From Halomonas meridiana (GTDB lineage: Bacteria > Pseudomonadota > Gammaproteobacteria > Pseudomonadales > Halomonadaceae): a stretch of 64,000 nt of DNA. Position numbers and translations under genes: made by a program. Where the stretch lies: contig NZ_CP024621.1 in the NCBI RefSeq assembly GCF_009846525.1, positions 2,108,001 to 2,172,000 on the forward strand, written 5' to 3'. Below, one piece after another: positions 7,402-17,028 of the stretch. Every line of letters starts with the position of its first letter. Positions within the stretch are counted from its first letter, which is position 1. The notes under the pieces were generated by a model. It had not been told where the DNA came from. It saw only the letters and a program-made list of their open reading frames with translations, and did not search any database.

Positions 7402-7996
7402 ATGACCAAGAAGGCTGCCAAAGAGGCTGTCGCGCCTGACGGCTCGGCAGTCTCGCTTTGTTGATGAGTACCTGATCGATTTGAATGCCAAGCAGGCCGC
7501 TATTCGTGCTGGCTACGCCGAGCGAAGCGCCGAGGTGACGGCTAGCAGGCTGTTAAGTAATGCTAAGGTCGCAGCCGCTATTCAGGAGCGCATGAGTGAG
7601 CGCTCAGAGCGTACCAAGATCGACGCCGATTATGTACTTCGCCGCCTAGTTGAGATCGACCAGATGGACGTGCTCGACATCCTGGCTGATGACGGATCCT
7701 TGAAGCCTGTACACCAATGGCCATCATCGTGGCGCCGGTACCTGTCGGGCATGGATGTTTCCGAGCTATGGGAATGGCAAGACGAAGAACGTAAGCAGGT
7801 TGGTCTGCTCAAGAAGATTAAGTGGCCCGACAAGGTGAAGAATCTGGAGTTGCTTGGCAAGCACGTCGATGTTCAGGCGTGGCGAGAGCAGCACGGTCAC
7901 GGTAACCGAAAGGGCGGGCCCATTGAGGTGCTTGGTATAACCACTGACAACCCTCAAGAGGCTGCTCGCCTGTACCGCGAAATGATGGGTGACTGA
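7402..7996 (+). pseudogene. terS: Terminase small subunit, frameshifted near the start
   Basis: Recognises the packaging site and recruits the large subunit. The readable body (from about 7436) has the terS signature LTARQSRFVDEYLIDLNAKQ and AAIRAGY, with a following helix-turn-helix-like region (ASRLLSNAKVAAAI), then a coiled-coil. The plausible start MTKKAAKEAVA at ATG 7402 is one frame away from this body, so one extra base lies between 7402 and 7436. Without a shift the first start in frame is a TTG at 7481 inside the conserved segment, which has no ribosome site. The stop overlaps the terL start. See the finding on clustered indels. Confidence 0.8.
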
Positions 7997-9593
7997 TGCC
8001 AATACCGTTCCCATTTGACTTCCGCAACCCTGATTATGTCCAGGTTTTTGAATGGCGTGCCGAGAGGCTTCGCAGGATTCGAGAGAACCCTAGCTGCATT
8101 CCGGCTATGAAGGCCTATTACCGGGACCACCCTGCCCAATTCATTATTGATTGGGGTATGACCTACGACCCCAGGAACCCGGAGCGCGGGCTGCCTGCCA
8201 GCATCCCTTTCTTGTTATTCCCAAGGCAAGAGGAGTGGATAGAATGGTTTATGGAGCGATGGGCTAGCCAGGAGCCAGGGATTACTGAGAAGACCCGCGA
8301 CATGGGCATGTCTTGGCTGACGATTGGCCTGGGCTGTACTGTCTGCCTGCATCGGCAAGGCATGGCAGTAGGCTTTGGCTCGCGCAAAGAGGAGTACGTT
8401 GACAAGATCGGGTCTCCGAAGTCCTTATTTGAGAAAGCGCGCACGTTCATGGGTATGCTGCCGCGAGAGTTTCGAGGTGGCTGGAATCGCAAGCTGAATG
8501 CGCCTCATATGCGCGTCATCTTTCCAGAAACAGAATCAGTCATGACAGGCGAGTCTGGCGATGGAATCGGTCGTGGTGATCGCGCTGGTTTCTATATTGT
8601 CGATGAGTCCGCCTTCCTTGAGCGACCACATCTTGTGGATGCCTCGCTATCGGCCACCACAAACTGTCGTCAAGACATATCGACGCCGAACGGCATGGGG
8701 AACTCCTTTGCGCAACGTCGCCATAGCGGAAAGGTGAAGGTATTTACCTTCCATTGGCGGGACGACCCCAGGAAGGATCAGGCGTGGTACGACAAGCAGG
8801 TTGCTGAGCTTGACCCTGTGACTGTGGCGCAAGAGATTGACATTAACTACAGCGCTTCGGTCGAAGGGGTTTTGATCCCGTCCGCCTGGGTGCAGGCAGC
8901 CGTCGATGCCCACAAGAAGCTTGGCATTGAGCCGACAGGTGAACGATTTGGCGCACTTGACGTGGCCGATGAGGGTAAGGACAAGAATGCTTATGCCGGA
9001 CGTCACGGAATCCTGCTCAACTTGATCGAAGAGTGGTCAGGCAAAGGCTCGGACATTTTCGGTACCGTTCAGAAAGCATTTGATCTGACTGACGAGCATG
9101 GCGGAGAGCGGTTTGATTACGACGCCGACGGTCTGGGCTCAGGTGTTCGCGGCGATGCTCGCGTAATTAATGAGCAGCGCACCGAGCAAAAGCGCTCCTT
9201 ACTGCAGATACAGCCATTTCGAGGCTCTGGCGGCGTGATTGACCCCTGATGGCGAAATGGTGGCCAAGCGAAAAAACAAAGACTTTTTCGGCCAACCTCA
9301 AAGCGCAATCATGGTGGGCGCTGCGCATCCGCTTTCAGCGCACGTACCGAGCAGTAGTTGAGGGCATGGAATACCGCCCAGACGAGATCATATCCATAGA
9401 CAGCCGCTTATCAATCCTATCCAAGCTAACCCTTGAGCTGTCTCAGCCTACCTATCACATCAATGGCACTGGAAAGGTGGTGGTCGACAAATCCCCTGAT
9501 GGCACCCAGTCACCCAACCTCGGTGATGCCGTCATGATTCTTTACGCACCAAACAAGGCGCCAATTGACCGCTTCCAAGCAATGGCCGAATAG
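7996..9593 (+). pseudogene. terL: Terminase large subunit, split by two single-base insertions
   Basis: ATP-driven packaging motor and nuclease. The first part (7996-9249, 417 residues) has the terminase ATPase region ([20 protein letters not shown] as the Walker A-equivalent, IVDESAFLE as Walker B) and the start of the nuclease domain ([23 protein letters not shown]). It stops at TGA in GACCCCTGATGG; dropping one C from 9243-9246 restores [17 protein letters not shown], and dropping one G near 9290 then joins the frame of the C-terminal part (ANLKAQSWWALR to 9593). The joined product would be about 531 residues, normal for the family. Confidence 0.85.
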
Positions 9594-9601
9594 GAGACAC
9601 C

Positions 9602-10853
9602 ATGCCGAGTTACAACGAGGACGGCTATCGCTCGGCATTGACCGGCGGTCGCCGCCAGCAGGCCACAGCCATTGGATTACGCCGCGATGTATGCCCGCGG
9701 CGGAATCTTTGCGCGAGTGATCGATATTCCCGCAGACCTCTCGATGTCGCGAGGTATTGAGGTAGAGGGTGACGATGACGACGTCATCACAGACGAGTTC
9801 GACCGACTGGATTTAGTGGGCAACATGTCGGACGCGCTGCGTTGGGCTCGCCTGGACGGCGGCTCGGCGTTGATGCTGCTGACCGATACCGGCGAGCTGG
9901 ACGAGCCGATGCCGGAGAAGCATCGGCCAGATCACCGAGATTCGGGTCATTGGAATCGATCAGTTATCCGTTTGCCCCGGGCGGTTATTACGACGATCCG
10001 GGGCAAAGCAACTACGGCCAGCCTGAGATGTATCAGGTGCGCCCCATTCAGATGGGGAACTCCAGTAGTACCGGGTTTTTTCACCGTCCATGAGTCGCGG
10101 ATTCTGCCTGTTTATGGCGACCCCCTGCCCGCACGTATGCGGCTAGGCGCTCGGGTGCCTTGGCTAGGCCGCTCGGCAGCCATCGAAGGCTATGCCGCTA
10201 TCGAGCGCTACCAGAAGTCTGTTCGCCTTGGCCTGGAAATCATGAAGCGCAAGCAGCAGGCCGTTCACAAAATGAAAGGGCTGGCCGAGCTGATCCAAAA
10301 CCGGCAGGAGGACTTGGTACGAAAGCGTGTTGATCTCGTAGATGACGTGCGCTCGCTCATGAACGGCGTGGCCGTGGACGCCGAAGACGACTATATCGTC
10401 TACGACCAGAACCTGTCTGGCGTGAAAGACGTGATCGGCGAATGCCAGGTCGACGTTTCGGCGCAGTTCGGTATTCCGGTGACGGAGATTTTCGGACGCT
10501 CTGCGGCTGGACTGAACAACACGGGCGAGCACGATCTTGAGGGCTTGTACGACTTGTGCGAGGGCATCCAGAAAACATCCGCGCAGCCCGCTATCGAGCG
10601 ATTGATCGAGGCCATCGGACGCCAGCAAGGCGTCGCCCTGCCCTCGTCTTACAAGATCAAGTGGCCATCACTCTGGACGCCCACCGACGAGCAGGCAGCC
10701 GAGACGCGGCACAAAAACGCCCAGGCCGAGAAGGCCGAAGCCGAAGCTCGCCAAATCGACTTTGATATGGGCGTGGTAAGCGAAGCCGAGCTGCGAGCGG
10801 ATGCTGCAAACGAGGGTCGCTACGGCCTGGGGGTGTCGAATGGCTCGGCCTAA
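9602..10853 (+). pseudogene. Phage portal protein (DUF1073 type), four single-base insertions
   Basis: Forms the ring through which DNA enters the capsid. The frames together give a DUF1073-like portal: YAAMYARGGIFARVIDIPAD, LRWARLDGGSALMLLTD, the FFTVHESRI segment, then DDYIVYDQNLSGVKDVI and FGRSAAGLNNTGEHD near the end. Four breaks are seen: between ATG 9602 and 9672, an extra C at 9921 (restores EKIGQITEIRVIGIDQ), one at 9979-9985 (restores YYDDPGQSNYG) and one T in the six-T run at 10076-10081. The last three cancel, so the 9672-10853 frame stays open although about 50 residues in it are out of register. Confidence 0.8.
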
Positions 10854-11667
10854 GTGGGCGCATCCCGAAGCGATTGAACGCGAGTATCAGCTTGACATTG
10901 AGCGGGTGGCCAAGCAGTGCCGGGTGGAGATTAATAAGCAGGTAATGCCGGAAGTGTCCGCCTTGCACGAAATGGCGACCCGCTACCGCCCTGACTCCAT
11001 TGGCGGAGAGATTGACGAAGGCACATGGGTGGACCGCCTCAATAAGCTGCTGAACTCGGTTCTTCAGGTGACGCTAGGCTCGACTGCTTTTCGCGCCTTC
11101 ACTGGCTCAACAGCAAGCTTCGACGGTGTAGACGTTCGCCGCTTCGCTGAGCGCATCAAGGACTTCAATCTGCGGCAAGTGCGCAAGCTCACCAGGGCGC
11201 GCTATGGCGAGGCGTATAACCGCGCTGAACCGTGGCTTGATGACCTGATGCGCGCCTGGGAGCTGGAAAACCTGAAGCTCATCCGTTCCATCCCCGAGCG
11301 GTACGTCGACAACCTGCAAGGCACGATCATTCGGGCGATTAATGAAGGCCAGAACGTCACGCAGCTTAAAGAGACGATACGCGCTACTTATGACCAGCCA
11401 GTTAACCGCGCTCAGCTCATCGCCAACGACCAAGTGGGCAAGCTAAACGCCAACCTGACCGAGTACCGGCAAAAAAGCGTAGGCATTGCTGAGTACACTT
11501 GGCGCACTGTCATGGATGGTCGGGAGCGGCCGGAACATGGGCGGCGCAACGGCGAAACGTTTAGCTGGAAGCGTCCACCTAGTGACGGCCATCCTGGTAT
11601 GGCCGTTCGCTGCCGCTGCTTTGCTGAGCCCAAATGGCCTGAACGCGACGAGGCAAGACTGACATGA
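10840..11667 (+). CDS. Phage head morphogenesis protein (MuF-like minor capsid protein)
   Basis: 275 residues from ATG 10840, overlapping the portal end; this start is preferred over 10801 because MARPKWAHP begins the recognisable domain. The C-terminal half has the MuF-type pattern: an RAQLIANDQVGKLNANL helix, then TVMDGRERPEHGRRNGE and a final HPGMAVRCRCFAEP with paired cysteines. Members are minor capsid proteins ejected with or bound to the portal. Unlike its neighbours it is intact. Confidence 0.85.
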   Translation: MARPKWAHPEAIEREYQLDIERVAKQCRVEINKQVMPEVSALHEMATRYRPDSIGGEIDEGTWVDRLNKLLNSVLQVTLGSTAFRAFTGSTASFDGVDVRRFAERIKDFNLRQVRKLTRARYGEAYNRAEPWLDDLMRAWELENLKLIRSIPERYVDNLQGTIIRAINEGQNVTQLKETIRATYDQPVNRAQLIANDQVGKLNANLTEYRQKSVGIAEYTWRTVMDGRERPEHGRRNGETFSWKRPPSDGHPGMAVRCRCFAEPKWPERDEARLT

Positions 11668-12740
11668 GCGTAAACCGCTATGACCGGGTGCCTATTGGTG
11701 CGAAGTTCACCGAGGACGGCTACCTAGAAGACTCGCCCGTGCTGACCCGCACGGGCGTTTTCGTTTACAGAGACGGCAACGGCAAGGAGCGGCGAGAGCT
11801 GCGGCGGCCGGAAGACGTTTTCAAGGCCGATTCTCTGGCCACCTACCGCAACAAGCCCATCACCAAAGGCCACCCGGGCAAGGTCAACGCTGGCAACCTC
11901 AAAGCCCACCAGATCGGCACGGTGACCAGCGAGGGTCGCCAGGACGGCGACAACGTGGTGAGCGATATCGTCATCCACGACCCGCGTGTGATCAAGCAAG
12001 ACGGCTGGAAAGAGCTATCCGTGGGCTACGCGGTCGATCTGATCGAAGAGCCCGGCGAATACAACGGTGAGCGTTACGACGCCCGCCAAACGAACATCCG
12101 CGTAAATCATATAGCGGTTGTGCCCATCGGTCGGGCCGGTAACGGCCGCCTCAATCTCGATGCTGCTGACGCGGCAACACCCATTGATGACGAGGATTTA
12201 CCTGTCATGGAAAAAGTACGTCTCGATAGCGGCCTCGAATACGATGCCGCGCCAGAGGTCGCCAACGCCTACCGCAAGACGCGGCAAGACCTGGACGACG
12301 CCAACACCAAACTGAGCGAAGAGAAAGCCCGCGCCGATTGCTGCCGAAGCCGCCAAGAAAGAGGCCGAGGACAACGCTGAGAAGATCAAGCAAGACGCCG
12401 TTGATCAGGCCCGTGCCCGCCTTGAGCTGGAAGCCGTGTGCAAAGAGCAAGGCGTCGACATCAAGCAGGATGCGACCGACCGCCAACTGAAAGAGGCGGT
12501 GACGCTCAAGCTCATTCCCGGCATGAAATTCGACGGCCAGGATGACGCCTACGTGAATGCCTCGTATGACATCGCAATGAAAAGCGCCGGACAAGCGCCG
12601 CGACGACGCCGCCAGTCAGCGCAAAAAAGCGACGCCCATCCACCAAGATGGCGCGGCAAAACCAACAGCCAGTGCCGCATCAGCGCGCCAGAAAATGGCC
12701 GCCCGTCAGCGGCGGCGAGAAAGTGGAGGGTGACCAATGA
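11664..12740 (+). pseudogene. DUF2213 phage head protein (likely prohead protease/scaffold), frameshifted
   Basis: The N-terminal 200 residues match DUF2213: MSVNRYDRVPIGAKFTEDGY, FKADSLATYRNKPITKGHP, LSVGYAVDL and VNHIAVVPIGRAGN. DUF2213 is related to U35-type prohead proteases, and the charged helical C-terminus looks like a scaffold. The frame breaks with an extra T near 12338 and an extra G near 12589; the restored tail runs AAEAAKKEAEDNAEKIKQ to QRKKATPIHQDGAAKP. A third insertion near 12712-12722 would end the gene at 12740, overlapping the next start as ATGA; without it the stop is a few bases earlier. End coordinate is therefore tentative. Confidence 0.75.
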
Positions 12741-13167
12741 TCTACGAAATGGATAAAGCTCGCGCAGGCATGAAGGCAGACGCTGGTTTTTGATCGCGTC
12801 GAATCCTTCCCGGCGGCAGGCGTGGTCCAATTTTGGCCATGTGGTCGGCGTCAATGCCGATGGTGCTGTTGTGAACGGTGCTGGTACTCGCTTCGCGGGC
12901 ATCGCGCTGCATACGCACACCAAGATCGATAACTACGACCAGTACGACGATGTGTCTGTGCTGACGCGCGGCTTGGCGTGGTGCGTAGTCACCGACGCGG
13001 GCACCGGTGACCGATGGCGGCGCCGTTGAGATCGATGCTACGGGCAAGGTGCAAGACGCGGACGCCGGTACCGGCCGTGCCTAACGCCGTGTTCCGCTCT
13101 GCGCTCGGAAGTCATGGGTGACGGCACTCGCCTCGCCTGCGTCGAGCTGGCCCACCCCTTCGCATAA
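12737..13167 (+). pseudogene. Capsid cement/decoration protein (DUF2190), at least five frameshifts
   Basis: The pieces in three frames assemble into a DUF2190-type capsid stabilising protein: MIYEMDKARAGMKADAGFD, RVESFPAAGVVQ, FGHVVGVNADGAVVNGAGTR, DVSVLTRGLAW, VTDGGAVEIDATGKVQDAD and a final RLACVELAHPFA. Each junction needs one base removed: a T in 12787-12791, a T in 12831-12834, a G near 13006, a base near 13082 and a G near 13107. Five breaks in 431 bases is exceptional. No single frame encodes a complete protein. Confidence 0.75.
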
Positions 13168-13178
13168 GGAACTGAGAA

Positions 13179-14151
13179 ATGTTCGAACAGCATATGAACT
13201 ACGACGCCGCTGATCTGGCGGCGGTGATGGATGCAGGCGAGCGCCTGGGCATCGAGCGGGAGGATGAAGGCATCTTCCTGGCGCGTCAGCTCGACTACGT
13301 GAAGACGCGAATTTACGGAAGTCCTGACGCCGCAACTGACCGGCTTTGCAGTTGGTGCCGGTATCCACCGAGGTGCCTGAGTACGCCGAGTCGTTCACGT
13401 ACCGCACCTACGACGAAGTCGGCATGGCCAAGTTCATCTCGAACTACGCTGATGACCTGCCTCGCGTCGATGTGGTCGGCAAAGAGGAAACGCTCAAGCT
13501 GAAAAGCATGGGTGATGCCTACGGCTACAGCCTGGACGAAATGCGCTTGGCTAATGCAATGGGGCACCAACCTATCGGAGCGCAAAGGTCGTGTTGCCCG
13601 CAAAGCGATTGACCAGCTGGTGAACAAGGTTGCCCTGGTCGGCGATGCCGCTCACGGCTTCTACGGCTTTACCAACCATCCCAACCTGGGCGAAACCGCC
13701 GTAACAGGCGACTGGACCAACCCGGCGACCACCGGCCAGCAAATCCTCGATGACCTGCTGGCGATGTACGACGCCGTGCAAATCCAGTCATTCGATAACC
13801 ACATCCCGAACACGCTGGCCCTGGCGCCGACTCGCCGCTCTGCGCTGATGCGCAAGAACGTCAACGAGGGCGGCAACTGGGAATCGGTCATGGCGCGCTT
13901 CCGCTCTCTCTATCCGGGCGTGAACATTATCGCTTCGACCGAGCTGGAACCCAGCGCAGCCAACGGCAACGAGTCGACTGCCGTCATGTATGAACGCGAC
14001 GTCGACAACATGAAGCATCGAGATTCCGCGCCCGTTCGAGCAGCTGCCTGCCGAGAAGCGCAACCTCGAAATGGTGATCGACTGTATCGCCAAATGCTCC
14101 GGCGTGGCTATCTACCGCCCGCTGTCACTCACTAAAGCCGTGGGAGTTTGA
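13179..14151 (+). pseudogene. Major capsid protein (DUF2184 type), four frameshifts
   Basis: Shell protein. Reading through the breaks gives a DUF2184-like capsid protein of about 322 residues: LGIEREDEGIFLARQLDYV, EVLTPQLTGFA, VPVSTEVPEYAESFTYRTYD, DAYGYSLDEMRLANAMGTNL, NHIPNTLALAPTRRSALM and a final AIYRPLSLTKAVGV. Breaks: extra G at about 13317, extra G at about 13351, extra G in GGGG 13561-13564, extra C at about 14019. Start chosen at ATG 13179 after a GGAACTGAGAA ribosome site. Order DUF1073-MuF-DUF2213-DUF2190-DUF2184 is a recognised head-gene layout. Confidence 0.85.
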
Positions 14152-14154
14152 TTC

Positions 14155-14351
14155 ATGGGTTTGTATCGCAACACCACCAAGGGCGTCATCAATGTGGGCG
14201 GCGCGTTCTGCGCCCCCGGCAAGACCGCCGAGTTTTGAACGACAAGGCTCCTGGCCTGGACCGCATGCTCAAGCGCGGCGTGCTGGCCAAGTCAACGGCA
14301 AGCAAGCCCGACCCGGTGCCGACCAAGAAAGACGGCGGCAAAGCCGAGTAA
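14155..14351 (+). pseudogene. Small head/connector protein, one frameshift
   Basis: MGLYRNTTKGVINVGGAFCA and PGKTAEF then stop at TGA in GAGTTTTGA. Adding one T to the TTTT at 14233-14236 continues the frame with LNDKAPGLDRMLKRGVLAKS and a lysine-rich end. The product, about 65 residues, resembles small proteins that follow capsid genes in related phages; function unknown. This is the one break in the region that needs a deletion rather than an insertion. A GC hairpin without T run follows at 14355-14373. Confidence 0.55.
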
Positions 14352-14392
14352 CCCGAGGGGCTGCGGCCCCTCCCTGATTCCAAGAGGCTGCC

Positions 14393-14797
14393 ATGCAATA
14401 TGTCACCGTTGCCGATGTAGACGAGAAGCTGGGCGACGCCTGGGCGCCAGAGGCCGACAAGACTCGCTTTGTCGCCATGGCAAACGCCTATCTATCGGCC
14501 CAGCGCATTCAGATACCTGACCCTGTGCCGGAGGAGATCAAGCTGGCCGGTGCTGAGCTGGCAGCGGCGGCGGCTGACGGCAGCCTGTACGTCACGCAGA
14601 CGCAAGGCGCGCTGACGCAGAAACGCGTTAAAGCCGACACTGTAGAGAGCGAAAAGCGCTATGCAGACGTGTCGGCCACCTTCGGCAAAAATGCCGCCCT
14701 GCCTGAGCGCGTCCAATTCGCCCTAGCGCTGATCGAGCAATACCGCATCATCCCGATGGGCATCACTGTGGGGTATGGCAACCATGAGCTTACGTGA
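14393..14797 (+). CDS. Phage head-tail connector protein (DnaT-like domain)
   Basis: 134 residues, intact. The opening VTVADVDEKLGDAWAPEADK, the AMANAYLSAQRIQI helix and the closing LPERVQFALALIEQYRI match the family often called putative DnaT-like, which occupies the head-tail connector position after the capsid gene. It is expected to bind the portal ring and form the start of the neck. Start has a clear ribosome site (AAGAGGCTGCC). Its end overlaps the next gene. Confidence 0.7.
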   Translation: MQYVTVADVDEKLGDAWAPEADKTRFVAMANAYLSAQRIQIPDPVPEEIKLAGAELAAAAADGSLYVTQTQGALTQKRVKADTVESEKRYADVSATFGKNAALPERVQFALALIEQYRIIPMGITVGYGNHELT

Positions 14798-15179
14798 CGA
14801 GCTACAGGCCGATATTGCCGAAGCGTTCAACGATGAAGACGGTCTGGCCGACGCCGTGACCGTGTTTAGCTGTACGCGCGAGGTGGTCACCGGCGGCTAT
14901 GACCCCGAGACTGGCACCACGCCCCAAACCACTATTGGTTATCAGGGTCGTGGTGTATTCGGCGGCTTCCGGTCATTTGAGATCGACGGCGCTCGCATCC
15001 TTGCTACGGATACCAAGCTGACGGCCATGCAGAACGAGATATGGCGCGTCGAGAATGGCGAGGTCACGAATACGCCGGACGCACCGCAGGTTGACGACAT
15101 TATCAACGGCCTGACCGTGATGGATGTTAAGCAAGACCCGGCCCGCGTCGCTTGGACGTGCCAGCTTCGGAGGACGTGA
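14784..15179 (+). CDS. Phage head-tail joining / head closure protein
   Basis: 131 residues from ATG 14784; an in-frame ATG at 14775 is possible but leaves no room after the GTGGGG ribosome site. Small beta-rich protein with GYQGRGVFGGFRSFEIDGAR, DTKLTAMQNEI and NGLTVMDVKQDPARV, the style of head closure/stopper proteins, which read out of the capsid connector. Supported mainly by size, beta pattern and position between connector and tail completion genes. Confidence 0.65.
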   Translation: MSLRDELQADIAEAFNDEDGLADAVTVFSCTREVVTGGYDPETGTTPQTTIGYQGRGVFGGFRSFEIDGARILATDTKLTAMQNEIWRVENGEVTNTPDAPQVDDIINGLTVMDVKQDPARVAWTCQLRRT

Positions 15180-15181
15180 CC

Positions 15182-15566
15182 ATGGCTAGAGGATGGAGTC
15201 GTCCGCTCGCGGGCTTTGCCGCTCAATCGCGCGACATGATAATGGTCAACATGACGGCGGCCTCAGAGCAGGCGGCGCGTGATGTGATCTATGAGTCGCC
15301 CAAAGACACTAGTCGATACCTCGCCAACCATAACTTCTCGATCAATGAGCCAGACGAAACATTTGACCGAGGGGCGCCGAGACGTTTCACGGAACGACGC
15401 TCTTGCCAATGCGAGACGCGCCATCGCCGCGCTTCGTCCCGGCGACGTCTTTCATGTGGTTAACACCACGCCCTATGGCGAATTCCTCGAGTACGGCACC
15501 TCGCGCATGGCTCCGTATGCCGTGTATCAAAAGGCTGCCAATAATTTGAGGGGGAAGTATGGCTAA
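15182..15566 (+). pseudogene. Tail completion protein (HK97 gp10-like), one frameshift
   Basis: The first half reads MARGWSRPLAGFAAQSRDM to SINEPDETFDRG, the second (one frame later) RRDVSRNDALANARRAIAAL then VVNTTPYGEFLEYGTSRMAP, which is the gp10-type ending with the NTTPYGEFLEYG motif. One extra G in GGGG at 15371-15374 explains the break. The family joins the tail to the head-completion complex. The stop overlaps the next start. Confidence 0.7.
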
Positions 15567-15969
15567 CCCAACTTTTGAAGGCATCCGCCTAGCCATCGAG
15601 CGCCGACTGGCGAGCTGGGACGGCGCACCGGTCGAGTATGACGGCGCGCAGCAATCGCCAGCGTTGAAAGCAGCCATCGAGGCCAAGCAAAGCTGGGTGC
15701 GCTGCACGATTCAGCATGGTGATAGCTTCGCTCCCTACAAGGGCGCTTCCACCAGGCGTTCGCCGGACAGGCTTGACCCAGTTCCAAGTCTTTACGCCGG
15801 AACGACAAGGGTCCTCGGCCTGCCGCCCTGCTCGCAGACTCACTTGCCGGAGCACTTTCAATTTTACCGAGACGCCGGGCTTGAGCTGCTAACGGCTAGC
15901 GTGCAGCGAGTGGGGCCGGAAAACGGCTGGTACATGTATTTGGTCAGCCTGCCATGGCGCGCTGGCTAA
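15559..15969 (+). pseudogene. Tail terminator protein, open frame but scrambled in the middle
   Basis: 136 codons. The start (ANPTFEGIRLAIERRLASW, AKQSWVRCTIQHGDSFAPY) and the end (EHFQFYRDAGLELLTASVQR, WYMYLVSLPWRAG) fit a DUF4128-like tail terminator, which caps the tail tube. Between about 15738 and 15850 the conserved peptide is found in two other frames (VRRTGLTQFQVFTP, then NDKGPRPAALLADSLA). Three extra bases therefore cancel each other: near 15738-15755, at about 15800 and at about 15849. A gene caller would report this as a normal CDS although about 35 residues are out of frame. Confidence 0.7.
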
Positions 15970-15990
15970 CCTAAACAACTCACCCCAATG

Positions 15991-16012
15991 GCCCGCTTGC
16001 GCGGGCTTTTTT
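15991..16012 (+). terminator. Rho-independent terminator between connector and tail genes
   Basis: Perfect stem GCCCGC / GCGGGC with a TTGC loop and six T (16007-16012). Confidence 0.85.
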
Positions 16013-16042
16013 ATGCCTGTGAAACGGCCATAGGAGATACCC

Positions 16043-16960
16043 ATGTCTAGCGGCTCTCAGATTGTCAGCTATTTAGTCGCAGAAACCACGCCCGGCGTGA
16101 CGCCCATTGAACCCGCTTGGGATACATTGCGCCTGACCGGAAACAGCATGACGCCGAATGTCAGTACCGAGACGAGCGAGGAAATTCGCGCTGATCGAAT
16201 GGCGGGCGGCTCGATTATTACCTCCCTCGACTATCAAGGGGATTTGAGCGCTGAGTTCTCGGCGGTGTCGTTTGACCAATTACTCGAAGCCGCCTTTTAC
16301 GGCGACTGGACCGCAGACGTTCTCGAAGTGGGGAGCTCTCGCCACACCTTCACCCACGTCAAGGGCTATCAGGACATTGGCGTATGGGCCACGTTTCGAG
16401 GCCTGCATATCGGCACGCTGGCGTTGGAAATCCCCGAAGAAGGCAAGATCACCTGCACCTTCACGGGCATGGCGCTTGAGAGCGAGGACGGTACCACCAA
16501 CCCCACGACCGGCGATACCATCAACCCGCCCACAGAGACCGTCCCAATGGGTTCGGCCACCTCAGTCGGCGACGTCCTAATTAACGGACAAACGCTGGCG
16601 GGCGAAGCCTGCGTATCTGCCCTGTCGATGACGATCGACAACACCATGCAGGTACAGCGCTGCCTTGGTCGAGCCGGTCCTGGCGCGCTGATTGCCACGC
16701 GAGCCAATATCACCGGTCAGGTCACGCTGGCATGGTCGGCAGCCTCTTACCAAATCTGGAAAAAGATGCTGACCCGCGAGGCTGTGGGCATCGTGTTCCC
16801 GCTGGAAGACGCGGCGGGCAATAGCTACACGTTTGAGATTCCTGCCGCTGAGCTGGACGGCGATCTTCCTGATGGTGGTAACGAGTCAATTATTCAGGTT
16901 CAGCTCAACTTCACCGCGAAGCTCACGCCCGTAAAAGTGACGCGCGTACTCGCACCTTAA
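16043..16960 (+). CDS. Phage major tail tube protein
   Basis: 305 residues. Begins MSSGSQIVSYLVAETTPGVT with TLRLTGNSMTPNVSTETSEEI, RADRMAGGSIITSLDYQGDL, a layout typical of siphophage tail tube proteins that stack as hexamers to form the tail lumen. The C-terminal part (about residues 185-300, INGQTLAGEACVSALSMTID and GQVTLAWSAASYQ) looks like a second tube-like or Ig-like beta domain. Its strong independent position between two terminators fits high expression. Intact, unlike the head genes. Confidence 0.8.
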   Translation: MSSGSQIVSYLVAETTPGVTPIEPAWDTLRLTGNSMTPNVSTETSEEIRADRMAGGSIITSLDYQGDLSAEFSAVSFDQLLEAAFYGDWTADVLEVGSSRHTFTHVKGYQDIGVWATFRGLHIGTLALEIPEEGKITCTFTGMALESEDGTTNPTTGDTINPPTETVPMGSATSVGDVLINGQTLAGEACVSALSMTIDNTMQVQRCLGRAGPGALIATRANITGQVTLAWSAASYQIWKKMLTREAVGIVFPLEDAAGNSYTFEIPAAELDGDLPDGGNESIIQVQLNFTAKLTPVKVTRVLAP

Positions 16961-16968
16961 CCCTTTAG

Positions 16969-17005
16969 GTAGTCAGGGAATACCGCGCCCTGGCTGCCTT
17001 TTTTA
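16969..17005 (+). terminator. Rho-independent terminator after the tail tube gene
   Basis: Stem GGTAGTCAGGG / CCCTGGCTGCC (one wobble pair) followed by TTTTTT. It would reduce transcription into the low-dosage chaperone and tape-measure genes. Confidence 0.7.
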
Positions 17006-17028
17006 TTGCGGAGCGGAAGGAGATACCC

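Noticed and set aside
9672-10853. Intact portal CDS beginning at TTG 9672
   Set aside because: The frame is open only because three apparent insertions cancel; about 50 residues inside it do not match the family while the matching peptide is found in other frames.
7402-15969. Programmed +1 frameshifting as explanation of the head-gene breaks
   Set aside because: The breaks lack a common slip motif or rare-codon stop context, occur up to five times in one 430-base gene, and affect genes not known for frameshifting.
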